DNA of 64,000 bases from Geodermatophilus sp. DSM 44513 (GTDB taxonomy: Bacteria > Actinomycetota > Actinomycetes > Mycobacteriales > Geodermatophilaceae): contig NZ_CP135963.1 in the NCBI RefSeq assembly GCF_032460525.1, positions 806,001 to 870,000 of the forward strand. Reading direction: 5' to 3'. A program made the translations under genes and the position numbers. Each line of letters opens with the position of its first letter. The first letter of the stretch is position 1. The notes beneath the pieces are model-generated. The model made no database searches. It saw only the letters and a program-made list of their open reading frames with translations, and had not been told where the DNA came from. This document shows positions 40,023 through 48,670 of this stretch, one piece after another.

Positions 40023-42107
40023 ATGAGCGCCGTCCCCGCCTCCGCCGCCCTGTCCGCCGACAACCCGCTGTCCGCGCCGTCCCCGCTGCCCCTGCAGCTG
40101 CCGCCGTTCGCCGACCTGACCCTCGAGCACTGCCGCGAGGCGGTGCTGGCCGGGATGGCCGAGCAGCGGGCCGAGGTCGCTGCGATCGTCACCGCACCGG
40201 ACGTGCCGACGTTCGAGAACACCGTCGTGGCACTGGAGCGCTCGGGCCGGCTGTACCGCCGCGCCGGCGCGGTGTTCCACAACCTGGCCTCCTCCGTCGC
40301 CACCGACCGGCTGCGGGAGATCGAGCGCGAGCTCGCCCCGCTGGAGTCCGCGCACGCCGACGCGCTGCGCCTGGACCCCGAGCTGTTCGCCCGCATCGAC
40401 GCCGTGCACGCCCAGCGGCACGGAGTCGACGGAGAGGGCCGGACCCTCGACGCGGAGGCCGTCCGGCTGGTGGAGCGCTACCACCTGGACTTCGTGCTCT
40501 CCGGTGCCCGGCTGGACGCCGACGGCCGCGACCGGCTCACCGGGCTGAACCGGGAGCTGTCGGAGCTGTCGACGACCTTCGGGCAGAACCTGCAGCTGGC
40601 CAGCGAGGCGGCGGCCGTGCTGGTTGGCGACGCCGCCGAGCTCGACGGCCTCACCGAGGCCGAGGTCGCCGCGGCGGCCCGCGCCGCCGCCGACCGTGGC
40701 GTGGACGGCTTCCTGCTCCCGCTGCTGCTGCCCACCGGGCAGCCGGTGCTGGCCAAGCTGCGCGACCGGCGGCTGCGGCGGCGGGTGTTCGAGGCCTCGG
40801 TGGGCCGGGCGTCCGGCGGCGCGCACGACAACGGCCCGGTCGCGGTGCGCATCGCCCGGGTCCGTGCCGAGCGGGCCCGGTTGCTGGGCTTCGCCACCCA
40901 CGCCGACCTGGTGCTCGCCGACCAGACCGCCGGCAGCACGCAGGCCGTCGACGCGATGCTGGCCCGGATGGTGGGGCCGTCGGTGGCCAACGCGCAGGCC
41001 GAGGCCGCGGCGCTCGGCGAGGTGGCCGCCCGCGACGGCGTCGGCGAGCTCGCCCCCTGGGACTGGGCCTTCTACAGCGAGCGGGTGCGCGCCGAGCGGT
41101 ACTCCGTCGACACCGCGGCGCTCAAACCGTGGTTCGAGCTGGACCGGGTCCTGGTCGACGGCGTCTTCGCCGCCGCCGAGCGGCTCTACGGCTACCGCTT
41201 CACCGCGCGGCCGGACCTGGTCGGCTACCACCCCGACGTCCGCGTCTGGGAGGTCACCGACGCCGCCGGCGCGACCATCGGCCTCTACCTCGGCGACTTC
41301 TTCGCCCGGGAGGGCAAGCGCGGCGGTGCCTGGATGAGCTCGTTCGTCACCCAGTCCCGGCTGCTGGACACCCGGCCGGTGGTGGTCAACAACCTCAACG
41401 TCGCCCGGGGAGCCGACGGGCAGCCCACGCTGCTCACCCTCGACGAGGTCACCACCCTGTTCCACGAGTTCGGTCACACGCTGCACGGCCTGAGCTCCGC
41501 GGTGACCTACCCCCGGTTCGCCGGCACCAGCGTGCCCCGCGACTTCGTCGAGTTCCCCAGCCAGGTCAACGAGATGTGGATGCTCTGGCCGGAGGTGCTG
41601 GCCGGCTATGCCCGTCACGTGGACACCGGCGAGCCGCTGCCGGCGTCCGTGGTGGAGGCCATCGAGGGCGCGCAGCTGTGGGGCGAGGGGTTCGGCACGC
41701 TGGAGTACCTGGCGGCCACCCTGCTCGACCAGGCCTGGCACCGGATCACCCCGGAGACCGAGGTCGGGGACGCGCAGGAGTTCGAGCGGGCCGCCCTGGA
41801 GGCGGCCGGGGTCGCCCACCACCTGGTGCCGCCGCGGTACCGGACGACGTACTTCCAGCACGTCTTCGCCGGGGGGTACGCGGCCGGCTACTACTCCTAC
41901 ATCTGGTCGGAGGTGCTCGACGCGGACACCGTGGAGTGGTTCCGGGAGAACGGCGGCCTGCGCCGGGAGAACGGCGAGGTCTTCCGCTCCCGACTGCTCG
42001 CCGTCGGCGGCTCGGTCGACCCGCTGGCCGCCTTCCGCGCCGTCCGCGGCCGCGACGCCGACCCGACCCCGCTGCTGCGCCGCCGCGGGCTGCTCGGCGC
42101 CAGCTGA
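40023..42107 (+). CDS. M3 family zinc metallopeptidase (oligopeptidase A/Dcp type)
   Basis: 694 residues from ATG 40023. The zinc motif is FHEFGHTLHGL (His481, Glu482, His485) with the third-ligand region EFPSQVNEMWM downstream. The preceding all-helical ~400 residues (LTLEHCREAVLAGMAEQ, TFENTVVALERSG, RLTGLNRELSELSTTFGQNL) and the C-terminal TTYFQHVFAGGYAAGYYSYIWSEVLDAD are characteristic of the Dcp/OpdA group, which degrades short peptides in the cytoplasm. No signal peptide is present. The gene stands alone, flanked by hairpin repeats on both sides. Confidence 0.92.
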   Translation: MSAVPASAALSADNPLSAPSPLPLQLPPFADLTLEHCREAVLAGMAEQRAEVAAIVTAPDVPTFENTVVALERSGRLYRRAGAVFHNLASSVATDRLREIERELAPLESAHADALRLDPELFARIDAVHAQRHGVDGEGRTLDAEAVRLVERYHLDFVLSGARLDADGRDRLTGLNRELSELSTTFGQNLQLASEAAAVLVGDAAELDGLTEAEVAAAARAAADRGVDGFLLPLLLPTGQPVLAKLRDRRLRRRVFEASVGRASGGAHDNGPVAVRIARVRAERARLLGFATHADLVLADQTAGSTQAVDAMLARMVGPSVANAQAEAAALGEVAARDGVGELAPWDWAFYSERVRAERYSVDTAALKPWFELDRVLVDGVFAAAERLYGYRFTARPDLVGYHPDVRVWEVTDAAGATIGLYLGDFFAREGKRGGAWMSSFVTQSRLLDTRPVVVNNLNVARGADGQPTLLTLDEVTTLFHEFGHTLHGLSSAVTYPRFAGTSVPRDFVEFPSQVNEMWMLWPEVLAGYARHVDTGEPLPASVVEAIEGAQLWGEGFGTLEYLAATLLDQAWHRITPETEVGDAQEFERAALEAAGVAHHLVPPRYRTTYFQHVFAGGYAAGYYSYIWSEVLDADTVEWFRENGGLRRENGEVFRSRLLAVGGSVDPLAAFRAVRGRDADPTPLLRRRGLLGAS

Positions 42108-42173
42108 TGCGGCCACCGGGTGGGGGCCGGAGGCCTCCGGACGGTGAGCCGCGGGTGAGCTCAGCGCTGCGTC

Positions 42174-42227
42174 GGCCCCCTGCAGGGTCCCGCGGCGAGC
42201 GTGCGAGTGGCGGGGGGCAGGGGGTCC
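42174..42227 (-). repeat. Dispersed hairpin copy E (inverted)
   Basis: On the minus strand the outer arms are GGACCCCCTG and CAGGGGGCC, with the interior CACTCGCACGCTCGCCG. It lies between the convergent M3 peptidase and RNHCP genes. Confidence 0.75.
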
Positions 42228-42270
42228 TTCTGGGCACGTGGCCGCGGTGCGGTCCGGTAGGACCGCAGTG

Positions 42271-42600
42271 TCACAGCCAGGGCAGGCCCAGCACGGCGTC
42301 GAGGTCGTCGGGGGCCTCACCCTCGCGGACCAGCCGGTTGGGCTGGCGGTGGCCGCAGGCCGTGCAGCGGTGCACCACCTGCCAGCCCTTGCCGGACTTC
42401 TCCACCAGCCCGACCGGCTCCATCGGCGCCCGGCACTCGCTGGCCCGGTCGCCGGGCAGGTCGTCGACGTGCAGCGACCACAGGCACACCGGGCAGTGGT
42501 TGCGGTAGTGCCCGTCGGTGTTCGCCGGCACCGCCGAGCCGCAGTGCACGCAGGCGAAGCCGGTGTTCTCCGCCCGCCGGGACCGCGCGGGCCGGGTCAC
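42271..42600 (-). CDS. RNHCP domain zinc-ribbon protein
   Basis: 109 residues. Two Cys pairs, FACVHCG (Cys17, Cys20) and the name-giving RNHCPVC (33-39), plus a third pair in HRCTACGH, suggest two zinc ribbons. SLHVDDLPGDRASECRAPMEPVGL is the conserved middle of the RNHCP family. Function is unknown; DNA, RNA or protein binding is possible. It lies downstream of greA on the same strand, 90 bases away, with a small hairpin between. Confidence 0.85.
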   Translation of the reverse strand: MTRPARSRRAENTGFACVHCGSAVPANTDGHYRNHCPVCLWSLHVDDLPGDRASECRAPMEPVGLVEKSGKGWQVVHRCTACGHRQPNRLVREGEAPDDLDAVLGLPWL

Positions 42601-42655
42601 CGGTCCTCCTCGTTGGCGCTCGTCGGCCCGGTGCCCCAGGGTGCTGTGTTCTGGT

Positions 42656-42677
42656 GTGACCTCGCACGCTCGGTCAC
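42656..42677. terminator. Small hairpin GTGACC/GGTCAC with CTCGCACGCTCG core
   Basis: The six-bp arms flank the ten-base loop TCGCACGCTC. The core CTCGCACGCTCG is the same string found in the middle of several dispersed hairpins and at 60361. It lies 13 bases downstream of the greA stop. Confidence 0.5.
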
Positions 42678-42690
42678 GTGCGCGCCCGCG

Positions 42691-43194
42691 TCAGGGGACG
42701 AACGGCTCGACGGCGACGACGTCGACGGTGATGTCGCGGCCGTTCGGCGCCTGGTAGGTGACCGTGGAGCCCGGCGCGGCACCGAGGATGGCCGAGCCCA
42801 GCGCCGACTCCGGTGAGTAGACCTGCAGCCCCGTCGTCCCGGCGATCTCGCGGGAGCCGAGGAGGAACTTCTCGGTCTCCTCCTCGCCCTGGAACCGGAT
42901 GGTGATCACGGTGCCGGTGGCGGCGTGCGTCGCGGTGGTGGGGGCGTTGCCGACCCGCGCCTTGCGCAGCAGGTCCTCCAGCTGGCGGATGCGGGCCTCC
43001 TGCTTGCCCTGCTCGTCCTTGGCCGCGTGGTAGCCGCCGTTCTCGCGGAGGTCGCCCTCCTCGCGGCGGGCGTTGATCTCCGCGGCCATGGCCGGGCGGC
43101 CGGCCACCAGCTGGTCGAGCTCGGCCCTGAGCCGGTCGTGCGCCTCCTGGGTCAGCCAGACGCCCTGCTGCTGCTCGTCGGTCGGGGTGGACAC
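42691..43194 (-). CDS. greA: Transcription elongation factor GreA
   Basis: 167 residues from GTG 43194, with CAGGAG eight bases upstream. GreA inserts its coiled coil into the RNA polymerase secondary channel and stimulates cleavage of backtracked RNA. The antiparallel coiled coil spans about 13-80, with the acidic tip in REEGDLRENGGYHAAKDEQ (Asp and Glu required for cleavage). The C-terminal FKBP-like domain has TVITIRFQGEEETEKFLLGS and SALGSAILGAAPGSTVTY. It is divergent from mca, as in mycobacteria. Confidence 0.95.
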   Translation of the reverse strand: MSTPTDEQQQGVWLTQEAHDRLRAELDQLVAGRPAMAAEINARREEGDLRENGGYHAAKDEQGKQEARIRQLEDLLRKARVGNAPTTATHAATGTVITIRFQGEEETEKFLLGSREIAGTTGLQVYSPESALGSAILGAAPGSTVTYQAPNGRDITVDVVAVEPFVP

Positions 43195-43391
43195 GGCAGT
43201 GCTCCTGAAAAGTCGGTGGCCGCCCCCCGGTGGGGAGCGGCCGCGTTCAGAAGGTCCAACGTAACACCGCCCGCCGGGTCGGTGTGCCCTGCGCACCCGG
43301 CGGTGCGGGCCGCAGGGTGGCGTGACGAGCGCCACGCGCCCCGGGTCGGCGGGCGAAGCGGCACCCGCCGTCACCGGTGGATGATGGACCG

Positions 43392-44279
43392 GTGACCGAC
43401 GCGGACCCGTTGCGCCTGCTCGCCGTGCACGCCCACCCCGACGACGAGTCGAGCAAGGGCGCCGCGACCATGGCCAAGTACGTCGCCGAGGGGGTCCGGG
43501 TCCTGGTGGCGACCTGCACGGGCGGCGAGCGTGGCTCGGTGCTCAACCCGGCGCTGGACCGGCCCGAGGTCTGGCAGCGGCTGCCGGAGATCCGCCGCGA
43601 CGAGATGGCCCGCGCCCGGGAGATCCTCGGTGTCGAGCAGGAGTTCCTCGGGTTCGTCGACTCCGGCCTGCCCGAGGGCGACCCGCTGCCGCCTCTGCCC
43701 GAGGACTGCTTCGCGCTGGTCCCGACCGAGCAGGCGGCGGCGCCGCTGGTCGAGCTGATCCGCCGGTTCAGGCCGCACGTCATCACCACCTACGACGAGC
43801 GCGGCGGCTACCCGCACCCGGACCACATCAAGACCCACGAGATCTCGGTGCACGCCTTCGACGCCGCCGGCGACCCGGACCGCCACCCCGAGCTGGGCGA
43901 GCCGTGGCAGCCGCTCAAGCTCTACTACCACATGAGCTTCTCGCTGCCCCGGCTGCGGGCGCTGCACGAGGCGATCCTCGCCTCGGGGGCCGAGTCGCCC
44001 TACGCCGAGTGGCTGGCGGGCTGGGACCCGGAGCGCGACATCTCCCACCGGGTGACCACGAAGGTGCCCTGCGCGGAGTACTTCGCCGTCCGGGACGCCG
44101 CGCTGATCGCGCACGCCACCCAGATCGACCCGGCCGGCCGCTGGTTCGCCTGCCCGCTGGAGGTCCAGCAGCGCGTCTGGCCGACCGAGGACTACGAGCT
44201 GGCCCGGTCGGTCGTGGACTCGACCGTCCCCGAGGACGACCTGTTCGCCGGCGTCCGGAGCGAGGTGGGTGTGCGATGA
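43392..44279 (+). CDS. mca: Mycothiol S-conjugate amidase Mca
   Basis: 295 residues from GTG 43392. Mca is the zinc amidase that splits mycothiol conjugates of electrophiles so the mercapturic acid can be exported. Zinc-site motif [10 protein letters not shown] (His15, Asp18) and the later [19 protein letters not shown], with CTGGERGS, are diagnostic. [10 protein letters not shown] right after the motif and the length favour Mca over the deacetylase MshB. Downstream, a small membrane protein overlaps its stop (ATGA). Presence of Mca implies that the organism makes mycothiol. Confidence 0.93.
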   Translation: MTDADPLRLLAVHAHPDDESSKGAATMAKYVAEGVRVLVATCTGGERGSVLNPALDRPEVWQRLPEIRRDEMARAREILGVEQEFLGFVDSGLPEGDPLPPLPEDCFALVPTEQAAAPLVELIRRFRPHVITTYDERGGYPHPDHIKTHEISVHAFDAAGDPDRHPELGEPWQPLKLYYHMSFSLPRLRALHEAILASGAESPYAEWLAGWDPERDISHRVTTKVPCAEYFAVRDAALIAHATQIDPAGRWFACPLEVQQRVWPTEDYELARSVVDSTVPEDDLFAGVRSEVGVR

Positions 44280-44605
44280 CCGGTCTGGTCCTGCTGGCCG
44301 CGGAGCAGCAGCAGCTCCCCGAGGACGTCGGCAAGTCCGGCCCCATCGGTGCGCTCCTGACCGTGCTGATCTTCATCGCCATCCTGCTGCTGGTGCGGTC
44401 GATGACCACCCACCTCAAGCGGGTGCCGCGCAGCTTCGACACCGAGGACGACGGGCCGCAGGTCGTCGTGCCGGACACCCCGGCCGAGCTCATCGACGGC
44501 CCTCCCGCGCCCGGGCAGGACCTGCTGGACACGCTGCGGCGGGCGCCGCGAGCCATCGAGGGGCCCCGCCGCGACGACGGCGAGCCGGACGCCACCCGGG
44601 ACTGA
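44276..44605 (+). CDS. Small single-helix membrane protein coupled to mca
   Basis: 109 residues from ATG 44276, overlapping the mca stop (ATGA). One membrane helix ([19 protein letters not shown]) is followed by a basic stretch [10 protein letters not shown] and an acidic, Pro-rich cytoplasmic tail ([20 protein letters not shown]). Proteins of this layout follow mca in other actinobacteria, including the M. tuberculosis neighbour I recall as Rv1083. Function is unknown. Confidence 0.8.
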   Translation: MTGLVLLAAEQQQLPEDVGKSGPIGALLTVLIFIAILLLVRSMTTHLKRVPRSFDTEDDGPQVVVPDTPAELIDGPPAPGQDLLDTLRRAPRAIEGPRRDDGEPDATRD

Positions 44606-44698
44606 CCCCTCGCAGGCCGCGGCGTCCCCGGACCCCTCCGGGTGAGGCGCCCACCTCGACCGGACACCGCCCGCCACCGTGCGGGTGAGGATGCCGGG

Positions 44699-45223
44699 AT
44701 GGCCCAGCGACGGCACGACCCCGAGCGCGACGTGCCCCCGCCGGGGTTCGGGCGGGCCGGCACGCGCGCCCTGGAGATCGCCGAGAACGTCGTCTACGCC
44801 GGCATCGCCCTGCTGCTCGTGGTGGCAGCACTGGCGCTGCTGGTGCTGGCCGGGCGGACCGCGTGGACCCTGACCGGCGACCTCGCCGAGCAGCCGCTGC
44901 TGGAGCTGCTCGACGTGCTGCTCCTGGTGTTCATCGTCGTCGAGCTGCTGTTCGCCGTCCGGACGACGGTGGAGAAGCGCGAGCTGGTCGCCGAGCCGTT
45001 CCTCGTCATCGGCGTGATCGCCTCGATCAAGGAGATCGTCGTGCTGTCGGTCGAGGCGGCCGGCGTGGTGGGCGAGGGCGCGGTGTTCACCGACCGGATG
45101 GTCGAGATCGCCGTGCTGGGCGTGCTGGTCGCCCTGCTCGGGATCACCTCGCTGCTGCTGCGCCGCAAGGAACGCGAGCCCGACGAGGGCGAGGGTGGCA
45201 CGCCGGAGGCCCGCGCGGCCTGA
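44699..45223 (+). CDS. PsiE-like phosphate-starvation-inducible family membrane protein
   Basis: 174 residues from ATG 44699. Four membrane helices are visible: VVYAGIALLLVVAALALLVLA, LLELLDVLLLVFIVVELLFAV, FLVIGVIASIKEIVVLSVEAA and MVEIAVLGVLVALLGITSLLL, with the conserved RTTVEKRELVAEPFLVIG loop of the PsiE family. The family name comes from phosphate-starvation induction in E. coli; biochemical function is unknown. Confidence 0.8.
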   Translation: MAQRRHDPERDVPPPGFGRAGTRALEIAENVVYAGIALLLVVAALALLVLAGRTAWTLTGDLAEQPLLELLDVLLLVFIVVELLFAVRTTVEKRELVAEPFLVIGVIASIKEIVVLSVEAAGVVGEGAVFTDRMVEIAVLGVLVALLGITSLLLRRKEREPDEGEGGTPEARAA

Positions 45224-45286
45224 GGAGGTGCCCCGTCCGCTGTCGGCGCAAGCGGACCGCTCCCGGACGCCGACGCATCGACGTAC

Positions 45287-45301
45287 CGTGTAAGCGTGTA
45301 A
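45287..45301 (+). promoter_or_regulatory. Tandem CGTGTAA repeat upstream of the RHH-like gene
   Basis: CGTGTAA occurs at 45287-45293 and 45295-45301, an 8-bp period, 12 bases before CAGGGAGG and 23 before the GTG start. Tandem 8-bp boxes are bound by MetJ-type ribbon-helix-helix repressors, and the encoded protein has such a fold at its end, so this is a candidate autoregulatory operator. Confidence 0.4.
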
Positions 45302-45323
45302 TCAACCCCTCAGGGAGGTCGTC

Positions 45324-45950
45324 GTGCACGCACACCACCATCGTTCCTCTGACACCACCTCCGGCGGCATGCGCGGCGGGTGGCGCGGCCCCGGCGGCCG
45401 GGGCCGTGGCCCCGGCGGTCGCGGTCGCGGCGGCGACGCGCCGCCACCGGTCGACCGCGCCGAGGTCGCCGGCTGGTTCGCCGGGCGGCTGCCCGACGGC
45501 TGGTTCACCGGACCGGCCGAGCTGACCGTCGACCGCGACGAGATCACCGTCGTCGGCACCCTGGCCGAGCCGGACGCCGGCGCGGGGGACGCCGCGGCGG
45601 CGCGGGCCGGCCGGATCGCGCGGTTCCGCGAGGAGACCCGCGAGCAGCGCATGGCCGTCGCCGACGCCGCACAGGCCCGCTACGGCCGCTCGGTCGCGTG
45701 GGGTGCGACCTGCGGCGACGTCCGGGAGGTGTTCACCAACCTCTCGGTGCCGGTCATGACCCGGCTGCGCCAGCCCGAGCGGCTGGTGCTGGACACGCTC
45801 GTGGACGCCGGGGTCGCCCGGTCGCGGTCCGAGGCGCTGGCCTGGGCCGTCCGGCTGGTCGCGCAGAACACCGACGCGTGGCTGGGGGAGCTGCGCGCGG
45901 CGATGGCCTCGGTCGAGGAGGTCCGGACGCGCGGCCCGGTGGTCGACTGA
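45324..45950 (+). CDS. His/RGG-rich protein with ribbon-helix-helix-like C-terminus
   Basis: 208 residues from GTG 45324 (ribosome site CAGGGAGG). The first 40 residues are His- then Gly/Arg-rich (HAHHHRSS, GGRGRGPGGRGRGG). A middle region (VAGWFAGRLPDGWFTGPAELTVDRDEITVVGTL) is followed by a helix. Residues about 138-190 look like a ribbon-helix-helix: strand NLSVPVMTRL, helix PERLVLDTLVDAGV, turn ARS, helix RSEALAWAVRLVAQN. A DNA-binding role is inferred. The His- and RGG-rich N-terminus could bind metal or nucleic acid. I do not recognise a named family. Confidence 0.6.
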   Translation: MHAHHHRSSDTTSGGMRGGWRGPGGRGRGPGGRGRGGDAPPPVDRAEVAGWFAGRLPDGWFTGPAELTVDRDEITVVGTLAEPDAGAGDAAAARAGRIARFREETREQRMAVADAAQARYGRSVAWGATCGDVREVFTNLSVPVMTRLRQPERLVLDTLVDAGVARSRSEALAWAVRLVAQNTDAWLGELRAAMASVEEVRTRGPVVD

Positions 45951-46006
45951 GTCCTGCCCGGCCGGGCGGTCCCCGCCGTCCGGCTGGGGACGGGGACACT
46001 GGGGTC

Positions 46007-47260
46007 GTGCCAGCCAGCGCCGCCGTCCCCGCCGCCACCGACGTCCTCGTGGTCGGTGCCGGCCCGGCGGGGTCGGCGGCCGCCGCGTGGGCGGCGCGGG
46101 CCGGGCACGACGTCGTCCTGGCCGACGCCGCCGTCTTCCCCCGGGACAAGGCCTGCGGCGACGGGCTGACCCCACGGGCGATCGCCGAGCTGGACCGCCT
46201 CGGGCTGGGCGGGTGGGCCCGCTCCCGGGCGCGCAACCGCGGCCTGCGCGCCGCCGGGTTCGGGCGCACCTGGGAGCTGCCCTGGCCCGGTGGGGCCTTC
46301 CCCGACCACGGCAGCGCGGTGCCGCGCACCGAGCTCGACGCCCGGATCCGCGAGGTGGCACTGACCGCCGGCGCCGTCCCGCTGGAGGGCGCCCGGGCCG
46401 TCGACGTCGAGCGCGACGGCGACCGGGTGACCGGCGTGGTGTTCGAGCTGGCCGACGAGGAGACCGTCACCGTCGGCTGCCGGAGGCTGGTCGTGGCCGA
46501 CGGGGTGCGCTCCCCGCTGGGCCGGCTGCTCGGCCGGGAGTGGCACCGCGACACCGCCTACGGCGTCGCCGTCCGCGGCTACGCGCGCTCCGGGCGGGCG
46601 GACGACGAGTGGATCTCCTCGCACCTGGAGCTGCGCGGCACCGAGGGGGAGCTGCTCTCCGGCTACGGCTGGGTCTTCCCGCTGGGTGCGGCCTCCGGGC
46701 AGGTCAACGTCGGCGTCGGCACGCTGGCCACCGCCCGCCGTCCGGCCGGGGTGCAGCTCAAGGCGCTCATCGAGGTCTACGCCGACGCGCGCCGGGAGGA
46801 CTGGCGGCTCGAGGGCCCGGTGCAGGCCCCGGCGTCGGCGCTGCTGCCGATGGGCGGGGCGGTCTCGGGGGTGGCCGGCCGCAACTGGGCGCTGGTCGGC
46901 GACGCGGCCGGCTGCGTCAACCCGCTCAACGGCGAGGGCATCGACTACGGGCTGGAGACCGGCCGCGAGCTGGTCGGGCTCCTCGGCGAGGACGACTGGA
47001 CGGCCGCCTGGCCGGCGGTCCTGCGCCGGCACTACGGCGAGGCGTTCTCCATCGCCCGCCGGCTGGCCGGGCTGCTCACCGTGCCGCGCTTCCTGCCCGC
47101 GGCCGGCCCGGTCGGCATGCGCTCGCGCCCGCTGATGACCGTCGCGCTGCGGGTGATGGGCAACCTGGTCACCGACGAGGACCGCGACCTCGTCGCCCGT
47201 GCCTGGCGCGCCGCCGGCCGGGCGTCCGTGCGCGCCGACGACCGGCCACCGTTCGGCTGA
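46007..47260 (+). CDS. Geranylgeranyl reductase family FAD-dependent oxidoreductase
   Basis: 417 residues from GTG 46007. FAD-binding VLVVGAGPAGSAAAAWAARAGHDV near the N-terminus, FPRDKACGDGLTPRAIAEL (the conserved CGDG of this family), VVADGVRSPLGRLLG and GDAAGCVNPLNGEGIDYGLETGRE mark the geranylgeranyl-reductase/ChlP group. Members saturate isoprenoid chains of menaquinone or lipids. No signal peptide or membrane helix is present. The substrate may be menaquinone side chain or another prenyl lipid; nothing in the neighbourhood decides it. Confidence 0.87.
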   Translation: MPASAAVPAATDVLVVGAGPAGSAAAAWAARAGHDVVLADAAVFPRDKACGDGLTPRAIAELDRLGLGGWARSRARNRGLRAAGFGRTWELPWPGGAFPDHGSAVPRTELDARIREVALTAGAVPLEGARAVDVERDGDRVTGVVFELADEETVTVGCRRLVVADGVRSPLGRLLGREWHRDTAYGVAVRGYARSGRADDEWISSHLELRGTEGELLSGYGWVFPLGAASGQVNVGVGTLATARRPAGVQLKALIEVYADARREDWRLEGPVQAPASALLPMGGAVSGVAGRNWALVGDAAGCVNPLNGEGIDYGLETGRELVGLLGEDDWTAAWPAVLRRHYGEAFSIARRLAGLLTVPRFLPAAGPVGMRSRPLMTVALRVMGNLVTDEDRDLVARAWRAAGRASVRADDRPPFG

Positions 47261-47305
47261 GGACGGCCCCGACACGCAGGCCGACGCCGTTGTCCTGACT
47301 AGTAC

Positions 47306-47329
47306 GCGGTGCGCGGTAGTGTGCACCGC
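47306..47329. promoter_or_regulatory. Inverted repeat GCGGTGC-N10-GCACCGC upstream of padR
   Basis: The arms 47306-47312 and 47323-47329 are perfectly complementary and lie 23 bases before the GTG of the PadR gene. Their size and placement suit an autoregulatory PadR operator overlapping the promoter. Confidence 0.45.
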
Positions 47330-47351
47330 ACAGGTGAGGAACGGAGGCGCA

Positions 47352-47687
47352 GTGGACACGACACAACTGCTCAAGGGAGTGCTCGACCTGGCCGTGCTGG
47401 CCGTCCTGTCGGGCGAGGACGGCTACGGCTACGACGTCGTGCGCCGGTTGCGCGCCGGTGGCCTGGACGACGTCGGCGACGCGTCGGTCTACGGCACGCT
47501 GCGCCGGCTGTACGCCGCCGGTCACCTGACCTCCTACGTCGTCCCCTCCGCGGAGGGGCCGCACCGCAAGTACTACGGGCTCAACGCCTCCGGGCGGGCC
47601 CAGCTCGAGGTCTCGACCAAGACGTGGAAGGGGTTCGCCGCCACGCTGTCGGCGCTGCTCCCCGACGAACCGGAGGTGGCGGCATGA
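47352..47687 (+). CDS. PadR family transcriptional regulator
   Basis: 111 residues from GTG 47352, with GGAGGCGC upstream. The winged helix contains LKGVLDLAVLAVLSGEDGYGYDVVRRL, SVYGTLRRLYAAGHLTSYVV, and the wing GPHRKYYGLNASGRAQL, the typical PadR-N pattern, plus a short C-terminal helix for dimerisation. It is predicted to repress its own operon. The ATG of the downstream HAAS-domain gene overlaps its stop (ATGA), a very common pairing in which the regulator senses through or controls the membrane partner. Confidence 0.92.
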   Translation: MDTTQLLKGVLDLAVLAVLSGEDGYGYDVVRRLRAGGLDDVGDASVYGTLRRLYAAGHLTSYVVPSAEGPHRKYYGLNASGRAQLEVSTKTWKGFAATLSALLPDEPEVAA

Positions 47688-48631
47688 GCAGCCCGACGGA
47701 CAGCGGCGTCCTGGCCGGGGCGCGGGCGCGTGCGGAGGCGCGGACCTACGCCCAGGCGGTCCGCGCGGAGCTGGCGGCGCTGTCGCCCGACCGCGTCGCC
47801 GAGCTGCTCGACGACCTCGAGGACCACCTCGCCGAGGTCGCGGCCGAGGACGGACGCTCACTCGAGGCGCGGCTGGGCTCGCCGGCCGACTACGCGCGCG
47901 AGCTGTGCGCGGCGGCCGGCCTGACGGTCGGCCCACCCGCACGCCCGGCCCGCGGGGCGGCGCTGGTGGACCGGCTGGGGCGGGCGCGCGCCTGGCCCGG
48001 GGTACACGAGGCGCTGCGCTTCCTGCCCGAGCTGCGGCCCGCGTGGTGGGTCGTGCGGGCGTGGGCGGCGGTGACCGTCGTCGACGTCGTCTTCGTCGGC
48101 GGGACCTCCTTCCCGCTGCCGACGCTGGGGCTGGGGCCGGTCGGCTGGGTGGTCACCGCCCTGGCGGTCGCCTGGTCGGTGCGGCTGGGGCTGCGGTCGC
48201 GCGCCGCCGGCCGCGAGCCGGACCGGCGGGTACTCCTGCTGAACGCCGGACTCGGTCTGCTCACGGCCGTCGCGGTCGTGGCCGTGGCCGACGGCCCCGA
48301 GGTCGCCTCGGCCGAGCCGGTGTACGTCGAGCAGTTCGGGACGGGCGGGCTGACCCACGGGGACGGCACCCCGATCACCGACATCCGCCCGTACTCCTCG
48401 GACGGCGAGCCGCTGTCCGGCGTGCTGCTCTACGACCAGGACGGCCGGCCCGTCGACGACCTGTCGACCCACGACGCCGAGGGGGCCGAGGTCCCGCCGG
48501 CGCCCGGTCCCCCGAGGCCGGCCAACGCCTACCCGCAGCGGCAGGTCGTCGCCCCGGCCACCACGCCGGTGCCGACGCCGGCGGCTCCGACGCCGGGTCC
48601 GTCCGAGCCGCCCGCGCCCGGCACGCCGTGA
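47684..48631 (+). CDS. HAAS/DUF1700-type membrane protein, PadR partner
   Basis: 315 residues. The N-terminal helical domain AQAVRAELAALSPDRVAELLDDLEDHLAE and LEARLGSPADYARELCAAAGL is the HAAS (DUF1700-like) domain that accompanies PadR. It is followed by a linker and membrane helices around 120-205, then an extracellular region (VEQFGTGGLTHGDGTPITDIRPYSSDGEPLSGVLLYDQDGRPVDDL) and a Pro-rich tail of about 60 residues. The start overlaps the padR stop. A sensor or regulated membrane role is inferred from pairing only. Confidence 0.8.
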   Translation: MSSPTDSGVLAGARARAEARTYAQAVRAELAALSPDRVAELLDDLEDHLAEVAAEDGRSLEARLGSPADYARELCAAAGLTVGPPARPARGAALVDRLGRARAWPGVHEALRFLPELRPAWWVVRAWAAVTVVDVVFVGGTSFPLPTLGLGPVGWVVTALAVAWSVRLGLRSRAAGREPDRRVLLLNAGLGLLTAVAVVAVADGPEVASAEPVYVEQFGTGGLTHGDGTPITDIRPYSSDGEPLSGVLLYDQDGRPVDDLSTHDAEGAEVPPAPGPPRPANAYPQRQVVAPATTPVPTPAAPTPGPSEPPAPGTP

Positions 48632-48670
48632 GCCGTCGTGCGCAGGCACGCCTCTGGACGGGGTCCTGTC

